A stretch of DNA of 64,000 nt. Origin: Bacillota bacterium (GTDB lineage: Bacteria; Bacillota; Clostridia; Oscillospirales; Oscillospiraceae). The DNA lies in contig JAETQY010000001.1 in the NCBI GenBank assembly GCA_021770445.1, forward strand, positions 1 to 64,000, in the 5' to 3' direction. Position numbers and translations under genes: made by a program. The notes beneath the pieces are model-generated. The model was not told where the DNA came from and ran no database searches. It saw nothing but the letters and a program-made list of their open reading frames with translations. Shown piece after piece: positions 32,381 through 43,093 of this stretch (positions are counted from its first letter, which is position 1; every line of letters begins with the position of its first letter).

Positions 32381-34009
32381 ATGCCGGAATATAATCCCTG
32401 TCAATACACATACCCCTCCCGCAGGAATGTGGTCTATGCCAAAAACGGAATGGCCTGCACCTCGGTGCCCCTGGGGGCACAGGTGGGGCTGGAGGTGCTG
32501 AAAGCGGGGGGCAACGCCATGGATGCCGCCGTGGCCATGGCGGCGGGGATGCCCCTCTTTGAGCCTACCGGCAACGGTCTGGGCTCCGACGCCTTCGCCC
32601 TGGTGTGGGTGGAGAAGGAGAAGAGGCTTTACGGCCTTAACGCCAGCGGAGTGGCCCCGGCGGCGCTCAGTGCGAACACCGTAAAGGAATTAGGCTTTAT
32701 AGATATGCCCAAGGCGGGCTGGCTTCCTACCATGGTCCCCGGGGCTCCCGCCGGCTGGGCAGAGCTGAATCGGCGCTTTGGCACCAGACCTCTGGCCGAG
32801 CTCTTTGCCCCGGCTATCGCCTACGCCCGGCAGGGAGTGCCGGTGCCCGTAAATGTAGCCTTTCAGTGGGCCAAGGATTCCCAGCGCATCAAGAGAGCAA
32901 TGGAGAAAAACCCCGCTCCCCACGAATACTGGTGGAAGTCCTTCATGAAGGAGGACGGCTCCCCCTATGGGGCCGGAGATTTGTTCCGGTGGGAGGAGTA
33001 CGCCGCTACCCTGGAGGAGCTGGCCGCTACCAACTGCGAGAGCTACTACCGGGGGCGTCTCATGGAGAAAATTGTGGCTTTCAGCCGAGAAACAGGGGGC
33101 TACTTCGCTGAAGGCGATTTCCGCAGTTATTGCCCGGAGTGGGTGGAGCCCATTACCGCCAACTACCGGGGGTACACCGTCTGCGAAATTCCCCCCAACG
33201 GCCACGGCATCACCGTCCTCATGGCACTGAACATTCTCAACGGCATGACGCTGTCCCCGGACCGGGAGAGCGCCGACACCTACCACAAGATGATGGAGGC
33301 TATCAAGCTGGCCTTTGCTGACACCAAGACCTATGTGGCCGACCCCCAGTACATGAAGACACGGGTGGAGGACATGTTGTCGGAGGGCTACGCGGCAAAG
33401 CGCCGGGCGCTCATCACCGACCGGGCCCTGACGCCGCAGGCGGGGGACCCCTCCTGCGGGGGCACCATCTACCTGTGCACCGCCGATGGGGAGGGCAACA
33501 TGGTGTCCTGGATTCAGAGCAACTATACCACCTTCGGGGCAGGGGTGGCGATCCCCGGGACAGGTATCTCCCTGCAAAACCGGGGGGCAAACTTTTCCCT
33601 GGAAGAGGGCAGCGACAACTGCCTAGCTGGGGGGAAGAAGTCTTACCACACCATCATCCCCGGCTTTTTGATGAAGGACGGAGAAGCGGTGGGTCCCTTT
33701 GGGGTGATGGGGGCCTTCATGCAGCCCCAGGGGCATGTGGAGGTGCTGGTGAACACCATCGACTATCATATGAACCCCCAGGAGGCCCTGGATGCCCCAC
33801 GGGTGCAGTGGATTGGTGGTAAGCACATTCAGCTGGAACGGGAGGCTGGCCCTGAGATCGCCCAGGCCCTGTCCGACATGGGCCACCAGGTGGAGGTCAT
33901 TGACGACCGCATCAACATGGGCCGGGGCCAGATCATCTGGCAGACGGAAAACGGCCTGCTCATCGGCGGCACCGAGCCCCGGTGCGACGGGACCGTAGCG
34001 GCGTGGTAG
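32381..34009 (+). CDS. Gamma-glutamyltransferase-family protein (YwrD-like)
   Basis: 542 residues. Ntn-hydrolase precursor of the gamma-glutamyltranspeptidase family: N-terminal GLEVLKAGGNAMDAAVAMA and EPTGNGLGSDAFALVW, the YTVCEIPPNGHGITVLMALN segment, and the autoprocessing site CGGTIYLCTADGEGN, where Thr362 would become the new N-terminal nucleophile; then PFGVMGAFMQPQGHVEV in the small subunit. There is no signal peptide, so the enzyme is cytoplasmic like Bacillus YwrD, in contrast to secreted Ggt. The substrate could be glutathione-like peptides or another gamma-glutamyl or acyl amide. Confidence 0.85.
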   Translation: MPEYNPCQYTYPSRRNVVYAKNGMACTSVPLGAQVGLEVLKAGGNAMDAAVAMAAGMPLFEPTGNGLGSDAFALVWVEKEKRLYGLNASGVAPAALSANTVKELGFIDMPKAGWLPTMVPGAPAGWAELNRRFGTRPLAELFAPAIAYARQGVPVPVNVAFQWAKDSQRIKRAMEKNPAPHEYWWKSFMKEDGSPYGAGDLFRWEEYAATLEELAATNCESYYRGRLMEKIVAFSRETGGYFAEGDFRSYCPEWVEPITANYRGYTVCEIPPNGHGITVLMALNILNGMTLSPDRESADTYHKMMEAIKLAFADTKTYVADPQYMKTRVEDMLSEGYAAKRRALITDRALTPQAGDPSCGGTIYLCTADGEGNMVSWIQSNYTTFGAGVAIPGTGISLQNRGANFSLEEGSDNCLAGGKKSYHTIIPGFLMKDGEAVGPFGVMGAFMQPQGHVEVLVNTIDYHMNPQEALDAPRVQWIGGKHIQLEREAGPEIAQALSDMGHQVEVIDDRINMGRGQIIWQTENGLLIGGTEPRCDGTVAAW

Positions 34010-34013
34010 AGCC

Positions 34014-34041
34014 TTGTTTTTTCCCGGAACAGCGGTATAAT
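34014..34041 (+). promoter_or_regulatory. Sigma-A promoter of glpK
   Basis: TTGTTT, 16-base spacer, perfect TATAAT, starting five bases after the upstream stop. Confidence 0.65.
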
Positions 34042-34069
34042 GCAGAAAACGAAAGAAAAGGGGACTGTT

Positions 34070-35557
34070 ATGGAAAAGCGCTACATCGCCGCCCTGGACC
34101 AGGGGACCACCAGCAGCCGGTGTATCCTCTTTGACCGGGAGCAGAACATGGTGGGCATGGCCCAGAAGGAGTTTACCCAGTTCTACCCCCAGCCCGGCTG
34201 GGTGGAGCACGACCCTATGGAGATCTGGTCCAGCCAGTACGGGGTGCTCATGGAGGCGCTGGCCCAGAGCGGCGTGGATATCCGGGAGCTGGCCGGCGTC
34301 GGTATCACCAACCAGCGGGAGACGGCCATCGTCTGGGACAGGGACACGGGCAAGCCGGTGTACAACGCCATTGTGTGGCAGTGCCGGCGCACCGCCGGGC
34401 TGTGCGAAGAGCTGAAGGCCGACCCGGACTTTGTGGCCTACGTGAAGGACCGCACTGGCCTGCTGATTGACGCCTACTTCTCCGCCACCAAGATCCGCTG
34501 GATTCTGGACAACGTCCCCGAGGCCCGGGAGAAGGCGGAGACAGGAAAGCTGCTCTTCGGTACGGTGGACAGCTGGCTGATCTGGAAGCTCACCGGGGGC
34601 AAGGTCCACGTCACCGACTACACCAACGCCAGCCGCACCATGCTGTACGACATCCGCAGCCTGCGGTGGGACGAGACCATCTGCAAGCGGCTGGGTATCC
34701 CCATGTCCATGCTGCCCGAGGTGCGCTCCTCCAGCGAGATCTACGGCTACGTGAACATCCAGGGGGTGGAGGTGCCCATCGCCGGCATCGCCGGCGACCA
34801 GCAGGCCGCCCTCTTCGGCCAGACCTGCTTCGAGCCGGGGGAGGCCAAGAACACCTATGGAACCGGCTGCTTCCTGCTGATGAACACGGGGGAGACCCCC
34901 TTTGTGAGCAAAAACGGCCTGCTCACCACCATCGCCGCGGGCCTGGATGGGAAGGTGACCTACGCCCTGGAGGGCAGCATCTTCGTGGGCGGGGCGGTGG
35001 TCCAGTGGCTGCGGGACGAGCTAGGGCTCATCTCCGACTCCTCCGACACCGAATACTTCGCCCGGAAGGTGGCGGACACCGCCGGGGTGTACGTGGTGCC
35101 CGCCTTTACCGGGCTGGGCGCTCCCCACTGGGACATGAACGCCCGGGGGGCCATTCTGGGCCTGACCCGGGGGGCGGGGCGCAATCACATCATCCGGGCG
35201 GCTCTGGAATCCATCGCCTACCAGACCGCTGACGTCCTCAAGGCCATGGAGGAGGACACCGGCATCCCCCTGCGGGAGCTGCGGGTGGACGGCGGGGCCT
35301 CGGCCAACAACTTCCTCATGCAGTTCCAGGCGGACATCATGGACCGCCCCCTGCGCCGGCCCAAAATTCGGGAGACCACCGCCCTGGGGGCGGCCTGCCT
35401 GGCCGGTCTGGCCACCGGGGTATGGAAAAGCCTGGACGACGTGCGGGGAAGCTGGACCCTGGACCGGCTGTATGAGCCGTCCATGGAGGCGGAGATGCGG
35501 GAAAATCTGCTGCGGGGCTGGCACGAGGCCGTTGGCCGGGTGAGGAACAAAAAATAA
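34070..35557 (+). CDS. glpK: Glycerol kinase
   Basis: 495 residues, standard size. FGGY-family kinase phosphorylating glycerol to glycerol 3-phosphate. Signatures: [17 protein letters not shown] at the N-terminus, [44 protein letters not shown] and the C-terminal [20 protein letters not shown]. The ATG at 34070 (MEKRYIA) has AAAAGGGGA upstream; the in-frame codon ten triplets earlier overlaps the promoter. glpF and glpD are not adjacent. Confidence 0.95.
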   Translation: MEKRYIAALDQGTTSSRCILFDREQNMVGMAQKEFTQFYPQPGWVEHDPMEIWSSQYGVLMEALAQSGVDIRELAGVGITNQRETAIVWDRDTGKPVYNAIVWQCRRTAGLCEELKADPDFVAYVKDRTGLLIDAYFSATKIRWILDNVPEAREKAETGKLLFGTVDSWLIWKLTGGKVHVTDYTNASRTMLYDIRSLRWDETICKRLGIPMSMLPEVRSSSEIYGYVNIQGVEVPIAGIAGDQQAALFGQTCFEPGEAKNTYGTGCFLLMNTGETPFVSKNGLLTTIAAGLDGKVTYALEGSIFVGGAVVQWLRDELGLISDSSDTEYFARKVADTAGVYVVPAFTGLGAPHWDMNARGAILGLTRGAGRNHIIRAALESIAYQTADVLKAMEEDTGIPLRELRVDGGASANNFLMQFQADIMDRPLRRPKIRETTALGAACLAGLATGVWKSLDDVRGSWTLDRLYEPSMEAEMRENLLRGWHEAVGRVRNKK

Positions 35558-35583
35558 AGTGCAAACCCTATGCAGCCAGCATA

Positions 35584-35612
35584 TTGGAAAACGGTTGGGA
35601 CTCTGCTACAAT
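35584..35612 (+). promoter_or_regulatory. Sigma-A promoter of the stalk-domain protein gene
   Basis: TTGGAA, 17-base spacer, TACAAT, about 50 bases before the start. Confidence 0.6.
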
Positions 35613-35669
35613 ATATAGTAGCGGGGTCCCTTTTTGAAAGGACCCAAAATAGAACGGAGGAATGATCAC

Positions 35670-37214
35670 ATGAAGAAGAAACTTTTGTCGGCGGCGCTGG
35701 CTGTGGTCATGGTGCTGTCCATGGTCCCCGGGGCCTTCGCCGCGGAAGCGGTGACGGCCAATCCCACCAACGACAAGCTGACGGTGAACGGAGTGCCGCA
35801 AACCCCCACCGTCTACAAGATCGGCAGCAGCAACTACTTCAAAATCCGCGACGTGGCGGCCGTGCTCAACGGCACTGATAAGCAGTTTTCTGTGGGCTAC
35901 AGCGGCGGCAAGGTGACTGTCACCACCGGCCAGCCCTACGAGGCCACCGGCAAGGAGCTGAGCGGCGCGCCCGCCAGCGCCAGGGAGGCCACCCGCTCCA
36001 ACGACGCTATCCTGGTCAACGGCCAGGAGGCCAGCCTGACCGTCTATAAGATCGGAGGCAGCAACTACTTCAAGCTCCGTGACCTGGGCAAGGCCCTAGG
36101 CTTTGACGTGGACTGGACCGCCGCCCAAGGCATGATGATTACCACCGGCGGGGACGCTCAGACCACTACTCCGCCAGCCGGAACGGTGGCCTATTATAAG
36201 GACCACCCCAACGTCCCCGATTTCGGCATCTTTTCCGGCACCCCTTTGGCCAGAGGAATGGATAGAGGAAACGGATATGCTTATCTTTATGATGTATCGA
36301 AAGTCCCCAGCGGGACGGATATCATCAAACCCTATGGTGATCTCCTGATGGAGAAAGGATATCAGTATGTGGGTTCGCAGGAATATAATGAGGGTAGGTT
36401 GGTGAACTTTAGCAAAGGTCAGGAGACGGTTAATTTTGGCTTTATGGCCTTGGATGACGGCGGCTATTATGTAGTTGAAATTCTCCAGGAGACCACCTTG
36501 ACCCCCGGAACAGTGGCTTACTATAAGGATTACCCCACCGTCCCTGATTTTGGGGCATATTTAGGAATACCTTGCAATAATGTTTATACCGATACAAAGG
36601 GCGACCAGCATTATGAAGGCGGAACACTGTACGACTATGACATAGACAAAGTTCAGGCTAAGCTGCCCTCCCTGCATGACGGCTATACGGACCTTTTGAA
36701 GCAGAGCGGCTTTCAGTACGGCACGACGTATACAGCGGATGACGGAAATTCCCGTGAAATTTATAGCAACGGAAGTATAGAACTTGAGATCGGAGCCGCA
36801 GAAACGGGAAAGGACGCCTATTATTCGGTCATAGTAATGGTCAGAAAGCCCGATTTTTCGACCACCGTGGAGGACAGTGTCCTCATTGAGTGTGCGTACC
36901 AGGATTTCCAGAACGTCAAACGCCAGTATCCTCACGCAACGCCGATCAACGCGACCGCCTCCGCCTACACCAATCAGGATGGCGAGCGGTGCGTCGTGAC
37001 CCATGTTTGGTTCAAGATCGAAAGTGTTTGGGATGTTTTAACGCTGCATAATTTGGATACCGGGCGCGTCATTGAAGATCCGGTGAATTACTATAAATCC
37101 ATTGCCAGCCATGCCACAGGAGCGGCGAAGATCAGGCTGCTTACTACGCAGAACGAGATACTGGCCCACTCCAACAACGGCCTTACAATCACTGCGGAAC
37201 AGCTTGACCCCTAG
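35670..37214 (+). CDS. Secreted protein with duplicated copper-amine-oxidase-N (stalk) domains
   Basis: 514 residues with a signal peptide (KKKLLSAALAVVMVLSMVPG then AFAAE, cleavage near 24). Two stalk-type repeats follow (NDKLTVNGVPQTPTVYKIGS near 32 and NDAILVNGQEASLTVYKIGG near 123, each continuing SNYFK-RD). Then come two tandem units starting GTVAYYKDHPNVPDFGIF and GTVAYYKDYPTVPDFGAY. The stalk fold is common in Clostridial cell-surface proteins; nothing here is catalytic. The ATG at 35670 has ACGGAGG upstream. The two-by-two duplication suggests surface display or binding; the ligand is unknown. Confidence 0.75.
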   Translation: MKKKLLSAALAVVMVLSMVPGAFAAEAVTANPTNDKLTVNGVPQTPTVYKIGSSNYFKIRDVAAVLNGTDKQFSVGYSGGKVTVTTGQPYEATGKELSGAPASAREATRSNDAILVNGQEASLTVYKIGGSNYFKLRDLGKALGFDVDWTAAQGMMITTGGDAQTTTPPAGTVAYYKDHPNVPDFGIFSGTPLARGMDRGNGYAYLYDVSKVPSGTDIIKPYGDLLMEKGYQYVGSQEYNEGRLVNFSKGQETVNFGFMALDDGGYYVVEILQETTLTPGTVAYYKDYPTVPDFGAYLGIPCNNVYTDTKGDQHYEGGTLYDYDIDKVQAKLPSLHDGYTDLLKQSGFQYGTTYTADDGNSREIYSNGSIELEIGAAETGKDAYYSVIVMVRKPDFSTTVEDSVLIECAYQDFQNVKRQYPHATPINATASAYTNQDGERCVVTHVWFKIESVWDVLTLHNLDTGRVIEDPVNYYKSIASHATGAAKIRLLTTQNEILAHSNNGLTITAEQLDP

Positions 37215-37245
37215 CCGAATGCGGTGCAGTAAAGGAAAAGACAGG

Positions 37246-37268
37246 GCCCCCGTCCAATGGACGGGGGC
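37246..37268 (+). terminator. Terminator after the stalk-domain gene
   Basis: GCCCCCGTCC pairs with GGACGGGGGC over three bases, then TTT. The arms are identical to the hairpin after spoIVA. Confidence 0.75.
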
Positions 37269-37277
37269 TTTGCCGTC

Positions 37278-37306
37278 TTGTTTTTTCTGGAAGACCGCGC
37301 TATAAT
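37278..37306 (+). promoter_or_regulatory. Sigma-A promoter of the zinc-ribbon/thioesterase pair
   Basis: TTGTTT, 17-base spacer, perfect TATAAT. Confidence 0.65.
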
Positions 37307-37341
37307 ATACCCATGAGAAAACTCCAAAGGAGCGACCCATC

Positions 37342-37953
37342 ATGGTACAGGAAACGAAGCGGTTTTTGTCCTACATCTGCCCCCACTGTATGCAGTCGGT
37401 GATTGTGGAGCGGGACCTGTTTTCCCTGGCGGCGGCCCCGGCACACATTAAATGTCCCTGCGGCAAGTCGGAGCTGCTGGTGGAGTTCAAGCCCAACCGG
37501 GTGGAGCTGACGGTGCCCTGTCTGTTCTGCGGCCGGGAGCACACGGTGTCCTGCTCCTCCCACGCCTTCGTCCGGGAGAAGGCCTTGGCCTTCTCCTGCG
37601 CCGCCTCCGGGCTGGATTGCTGCTACGTGGGGGAGGAGGGCCCGGTCTACGCCGCCACCGCCCGGCTGGAGGGGGCGGTGGACAAGCTGGGGGAGGACGT
37701 GGCCTCCCAGGGGGCGTTCCTGGACGAGATCGTCATGGAGGAGGTGCTCTCCGAGCTGCGGGACATCGCCCAGCGAGGGGGCATCTCCTGCACCTGCGGC
37801 AGCAAGAAGTGGGGCTTTGATGTGAATTTCAGCTCGGTGGATTTGATCTGCCAGGAGTGCGGCGGCAAGTACCGCATTCCCGCCGCCACCGCCGACGACA
37901 TCGACGACCTGTGCTGCAAAACTTCAATTTTGATTCGAGGCAAGGAAAAATGA
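37342..37953 (+). CDS. Cys-rich zinc-ribbon-like protein of unknown function
   Basis: 203 residues with five Cys motifs: CPHC (13-16), CPCG (near 39), CLFCG (near 60), CTCG (near 153) and CQECG (near 173). They suggest two or three zinc ribbons flanking a helical middle (about 100-145). No enzyme motif is seen. It is translated from AAAGGAG and its stop overlaps the start of the thioesterase gene (ATGA), so the two are coupled. Not recognised; a regulatory or redox role would be a guess. Confidence 0.7.
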   Translation: MVQETKRFLSYICPHCMQSVIVERDLFSLAAAPAHIKCPCGKSELLVEFKPNRVELTVPCLFCGREHTVSCSSHAFVREKALAFSCAASGLDCCYVGEEGPVYAATARLEGAVDKLGEDVASQGAFLDEIVMEEVLSELRDIAQRGGISCTCGSKKWGFDVNFSSVDLICQECGGKYRIPAATADDIDDLCCKTSILIRGKEK

Positions 37954-38693
37954 GCAATTTTTATGAGTACGACATTCGCTTAAACGGTTTAGACGTGGAC
38001 AGCCGGAACCAGTGCAAGGCGTCGGCCCTCCTCAACCACCTGCAAAACGCCGCCACCCTGGCCGCGGAGGACGGGGGCTTCTCACGGGAGACTCTGGTGG
38101 AGCGGTACGGGGCCTTCTGGATGCTGGCCCGGTCCTGGTACCGGCTGTCCCGGCCCCTGCGGTACGAGGACAGGCTGACCATCCGCACCTGGCACCGGGG
38201 AGGAAAAGCGGCCATCATGTACCGGGACTACGACATCCTGGCCAACGGCCAGCCGGTAGGGGAGTCGGTGTCCGCCTGGGTGCTGGCCGACCTGAACAGC
38301 CACAAGCTAGTGCGGCTGAGCGCCATCCCAGAGCTGGAGGGCACTGGCGGCGGCGCGCTGTGCAAGACCATGCTGCTGGCCAAGCTCCGCCAGCCCGGCG
38401 ACCTGCGCGACACGGAGCGCCGCCCCATGCGGTACAGCGACTGCGACTTAAACGGCCACGTGAACAACACCCGCTACGCTGACTTCGCCTGCGACGCCGT
38501 GGGCATGGAGGGCCTGGCTCAGGACCGCTACCTGGCCGAGATGCAGATCGGCTACCTGGCCGAGTGCCGCCCCGGTGAGGTGCTCACCATCCAGACCAGC
38601 GGCCTGGGGGACAGCCGCTTTGTCCGGGGTGTGGACGACACCGGCAAGCCCCGCTTTGAATCCGCCCTGTTTTTCGGCGAACTCCCGTCTTGA
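37950..38693 (+). CDS. Acyl-ACP thioesterase (FatA/FatB family)
   Basis: 247 residues, a double hot-dog fold. The N-terminal half has YEYDIRLNGLDVDSRNQCKA and the typical FWMLARSWYRLSRPL; the C-terminal half has RPMRYSDCDLNGHVNNTRYA, the catalytic NxHxNN-type motif, and YLAEMQIGYLAECRPG. It hydrolyses acyl-ACP to free fatty acid, common in gut Clostridia. The upstream in-frame extension runs in the Cys-rich gene, so the overlapping ATG is the start. Confidence 0.9.
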   Translation: MSNFYEYDIRLNGLDVDSRNQCKASALLNHLQNAATLAAEDGGFSRETLVERYGAFWMLARSWYRLSRPLRYEDRLTIRTWHRGGKAAIMYRDYDILANGQPVGESVSAWVLADLNSHKLVRLSAIPELEGTGGGALCKTMLLAKLRQPGDLRDTERRPMRYSDCDLNGHVNNTRYADFACDAVGMEGLAQDRYLAEMQIGYLAECRPGEVLTIQTSGLGDSRFVRGVDDTGKPRFESALFFGELPS

Positions 38694-38718
38694 CAAGCCC
38701 TGAAACGCAAGGTACAAT
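38690..38718 (+). promoter_or_regulatory. Sigma-A promoter of guaB
   Basis: Consensus TTGACA, 17-base spacer, TACAAT. The -35 element overlaps the stop codon of the thioesterase gene. Confidence 0.8.
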
Positions 38719-38738
38719 AGATAAAATACCTTATCTCT

Positions 38739-40281
<1,543 letters not shown>

Positions 40282-40291
40282 TACAGTTCAG

Positions 40292-40321
40292 AAGGCCCTG
40301 AGCACTGCTCGGGGCCTTTTT
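40292..40321 (+). terminator. Intrinsic terminator after guaB
   Basis: AAGGCCCTGAGC pairs with GCTCGGGGCCTT with one wobble, followed by a T run. Confidence 0.85.
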
Positions 40322-40395
40322 CTTCTGCCCGCGGCCGGATATTCAGCAATGGACGCCGCCTGATTAAATTTTGTGCACTCCCTCCCAAGTGTCTA

Positions 40396-40424
40396 TTGAA
40401 GGCGGAGAAGCCCGCCGGTACAAT
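40396..40424 (+). promoter_or_regulatory. Sigma-A promoter of the coiled-coil/MMPL operon
   Basis: TTGAAG, 17-base spacer, TACAAT, about 60 bases before the ATG. Confidence 0.6.
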
Positions 40425-40484
40425 CGGCTTAATCAAAGAGGCGGCAGACTGTTTGGCCGCCGGAACAATCAGGAGGAGTGCTCT

Positions 40485-43079
40485 ATGTATCATCGTAAAC
40501 GGACCCTGGCTCTCATTCTGGCCGTGCTGATGACAGCAGCCAGCGCCATCCCGGCCAGCGCCGCCCCCATCGACAACGGCGTTGTCCCTACCTATGACGA
40601 GGCCTATTACGCCACCCTAGACTACTACGGAAATCTGTTGGAGGGCAGTGTGGTCAAGAGCTATGCCCTCAACGGCGCCGACCGGCTCACCGACTACGGC
40701 GTCTACGACGAGGTGGTCAACCTCACCGATGGAGCTCCCGTCACCCTGGGGGAGGGGACAGCCAGCTTCCAGTTTAACCAGTCCCCCGGCCATTTCTATT
40801 TCGAGGGAAAGACTGGCGCCCCCTTCCAGAACCTGCCCTGGACCATCACCCTGCGGTACACCTTAAATGGTGTCCCCGTTCGGGCGGAGGAGCTGGCAGG
40901 GGAGAAGGGCGTGGTGGAGATTGCTATGGATGTGGTGCCCAACAGGAACGCCAGCACCTATGCCAGATACAACTACACCTTAGAGGCAGCGGCCATGTTC
41001 AACCAGGACGACATCCTGTCTCTGGAGGCCCCTGGCGCCCAGGTGCAGCTGGTGGGCAACCTGCGCACCGTTTTGTTCATGTGCCTGCCGGGAGAGGAGC
41101 AGCACTTCACCATCCGGGTGGGCAGCGACAGCTTCTCCTTTGACGGTATGACCATCCTGATGGTGCCCGCCACCCTGAGCCAGCTCCAGGAGATCGCCAA
41201 GCTGAGCCAGCGCAAGGACGACCTGGAGGAGGACTACCGGGCCCTGTCCGGCAGCCTGGACGCCCTGTTGGATGCCCTGAACGACGTGCAGGACGGCCTG
41301 AATGCCTCCGCCAGCGGGCTGGCCCGGCTGGACACCGCCCGGGGCACCATCTCTGCCGGAAAGGGTACGCTCTACGACGAGGCGGGCGTCCTGCGGGGAG
41401 ATCTGTCCAACATCGCCGACCTGTTGGAGCCGGTGGAGCAGCGGGCTCTGACATTGAGCCAGACCATCACCAGCTCCAAGGCGGCTCTCAATGAGATGAC
41501 GGACACGGCGGTGTCTCTCCAGACCCAGCTGAAGGAACTGGAGGAGGCCCTGGAGGGGCTGGAGGATGGGTCCAGTGACGTGCGCCGGGTTGTGCGGGGG
41601 TTAGCGGACATGAAGAGCAGCCTGCGCTCCCTCCAGCGGGCTCTGGGAGATACTCATATCAGTAGCGGCGGTGGAGGTAGTTCCGCCTCCATGACCGCCA
41701 CTGTGAGCCAGGTAAAGAGCGTCCATGCGGTCTATGAGAGCACGGGGGACGCCTTCCTGGCCGGGATGTTGAAGCTCAGCGGAAAGACGACCAGTGTGGA
41801 AGCGGTAAAAGCCCTCCAAGGAATCCCCACCCTGGAGCAGTTTAAGCTGGCCCAGACGGCGGGCGCCACCGGCAGTGCTACAGAGGAGGACTGGCAGAGC
41901 GCCAAGGCGCTGGAGCAGCTGGAGGCTGCCAAAGGGGGCATGAGCTTCCAGAAATTCTGTGAGAAGCTGCCCGGTGTGGACAGGGACACCGCAAAGCAGA
42001 TGAACGACCTGTGGACCGTCTACAGCAGCGGCGGGACATCGACAGTCGGCGGCATATTATCCGGCGCCTTGGCGAGCAGTATGCTGAGCGGCAATGTTTT
42101 TCTGACCGCTGCGGAGATGTCCGACGGGGATACTCCGGCCACTGAGCCCGATCCAGCCCCTACAAATGAGCCTGTTTCGGACAGCACCCCGGCTCCTTCG
42201 ACTGATCCGGCTCCGGACAACACCCCGGCTTCCTCTGATGATTCGGCGGCGGGTGGGAGTACAGCCTCCGATGAGGGCACCGTTGGTGGTGCAGCAGTGG
42301 ATTTGATTGCCAGCGGCCTTGATTCGGCCAACTCTAAAATCAACGCCATCCAGCGCGAGCTGAACAGTACCCTCAATCAGATTGCTCGGCCAACCGGACG
42401 GGTGGTAGGGGAACTGGCCGACCTGTGCGACGATGTGGACGACCTAGTGGACCTGATCGATGACGCGGAGGACCTGTCCGCCGCTCTGCGGCAGTCCTCG
42501 GGAAAGCTCCGGGACATCCTGGACAATGTGGGCGCTCTGCAAATCATTTTGAACGAGTATGAGCCCACCCTCCAGGAGGGAATCGCCAATTTGGGCACCC
42601 TGAGCACCTCAGCAGCCACCTCCCTCCGGGACCTGGAGACCCTGCTGACCGACACTGAGGCGTTGATGAAGACCTCTGGCAGTCAGCTGGACGACGGTAC
42701 CCGTCAGGCTCTTCGGGGACTGTCCGCCACCCTGCGGCAGACCGCCAAGGCCATGGCCGCCACCAGCGACGTGCGTGCCGCCAAGGCCACCATCAACAGT
42801 ATCATTGAAGACACCTGGCATGAGTACACCGGCGATATCAACAACATTCTGATGATGGATGCCGAGGCCCAGGCCGTCTCCCTTACCGATCCCCGTAACC
42901 CGGCCCCCTCCAGCGTGCAGATTCTGATCCGCACCCAGGAGATCAAGGAGCAGGAGCCCGAGCTGACCGCAGCCACACTGGCGGCCCCCACAGCCAGCAG
43001 GCAGCCCTCCACCTTCTGGGGCAGAGTGGCGCAGATGTTCAAGGATTTCTGGAAGGCTGTCACCGGTATCTTCCATTGA
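40485..43079 (+). CDS. Large secreted coiled-coil protein paired with an MMPL exporter
   Basis: 864 residues. A signal peptide (RTLALILAVLMTAASAIPAS, cleavage near 27) is followed by a beta-rich domain (about 35-220) and then long heptad-type helices (about 230-390 and 620-800) with many LxxxLxx spacings, a Pro/Thr/Asp-rich linker (about 545-605) and a short C-terminal tail rich in aromatic residues (FWGRVAQMFKDFWKAVTGIF) that may be a membrane-associated helix. This pattern recalls the extracellular part of YhgE/Pip-type proteins, which accompany MMPL transporters in Firmicutes. The exact family was not established. The ATG has AGGAGGAG upstream; the next gene follows after 14 bases. Confidence 0.65.
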   Translation: MYHRKRTLALILAVLMTAASAIPASAAPIDNGVVPTYDEAYYATLDYYGNLLEGSVVKSYALNGADRLTDYGVYDEVVNLTDGAPVTLGEGTASFQFNQSPGHFYFEGKTGAPFQNLPWTITLRYTLNGVPVRAEELAGEKGVVEIAMDVVPNRNASTYARYNYTLEAAAMFNQDDILSLEAPGAQVQLVGNLRTVLFMCLPGEEQHFTIRVGSDSFSFDGMTILMVPATLSQLQEIAKLSQRKDDLEEDYRALSGSLDALLDALNDVQDGLNASASGLARLDTARGTISAGKGTLYDEAGVLRGDLSNIADLLEPVEQRALTLSQTITSSKAALNEMTDTAVSLQTQLKELEEALEGLEDGSSDVRRVVRGLADMKSSLRSLQRALGDTHISSGGGGSSASMTATVSQVKSVHAVYESTGDAFLAGMLKLSGKTTSVEAVKALQGIPTLEQFKLAQTAGATGSATEEDWQSAKALEQLEAAKGGMSFQKFCEKLPGVDRDTAKQMNDLWTVYSSGGTSTVGGILSGALASSMLSGNVFLTAAEMSDGDTPATEPDPAPTNEPVSDSTPAPSTDPAPDNTPASSDDSAAGGSTASDEGTVGGAAVDLIASGLDSANSKINAIQRELNSTLNQIARPTGRVVGELADLCDDVDDLVDLIDDAEDLSAALRQSSGKLRDILDNVGALQIILNEYEPTLQEGIANLGTLSTSAATSLRDLETLLTDTEALMKTSGSQLDDGTRQALRGLSATLRQTAKAMAATSDVRAAKATINSIIEDTWHEYTGDINNILMMDAEAQAVSLTDPRNPAPSSVQILIRTQEIKEQEPELTAATLAAPTASRQPSTFWGRVAQMFKDFWKAVTGIFH

Positions 43080-43093
43080 AAGGGGAATGACCT

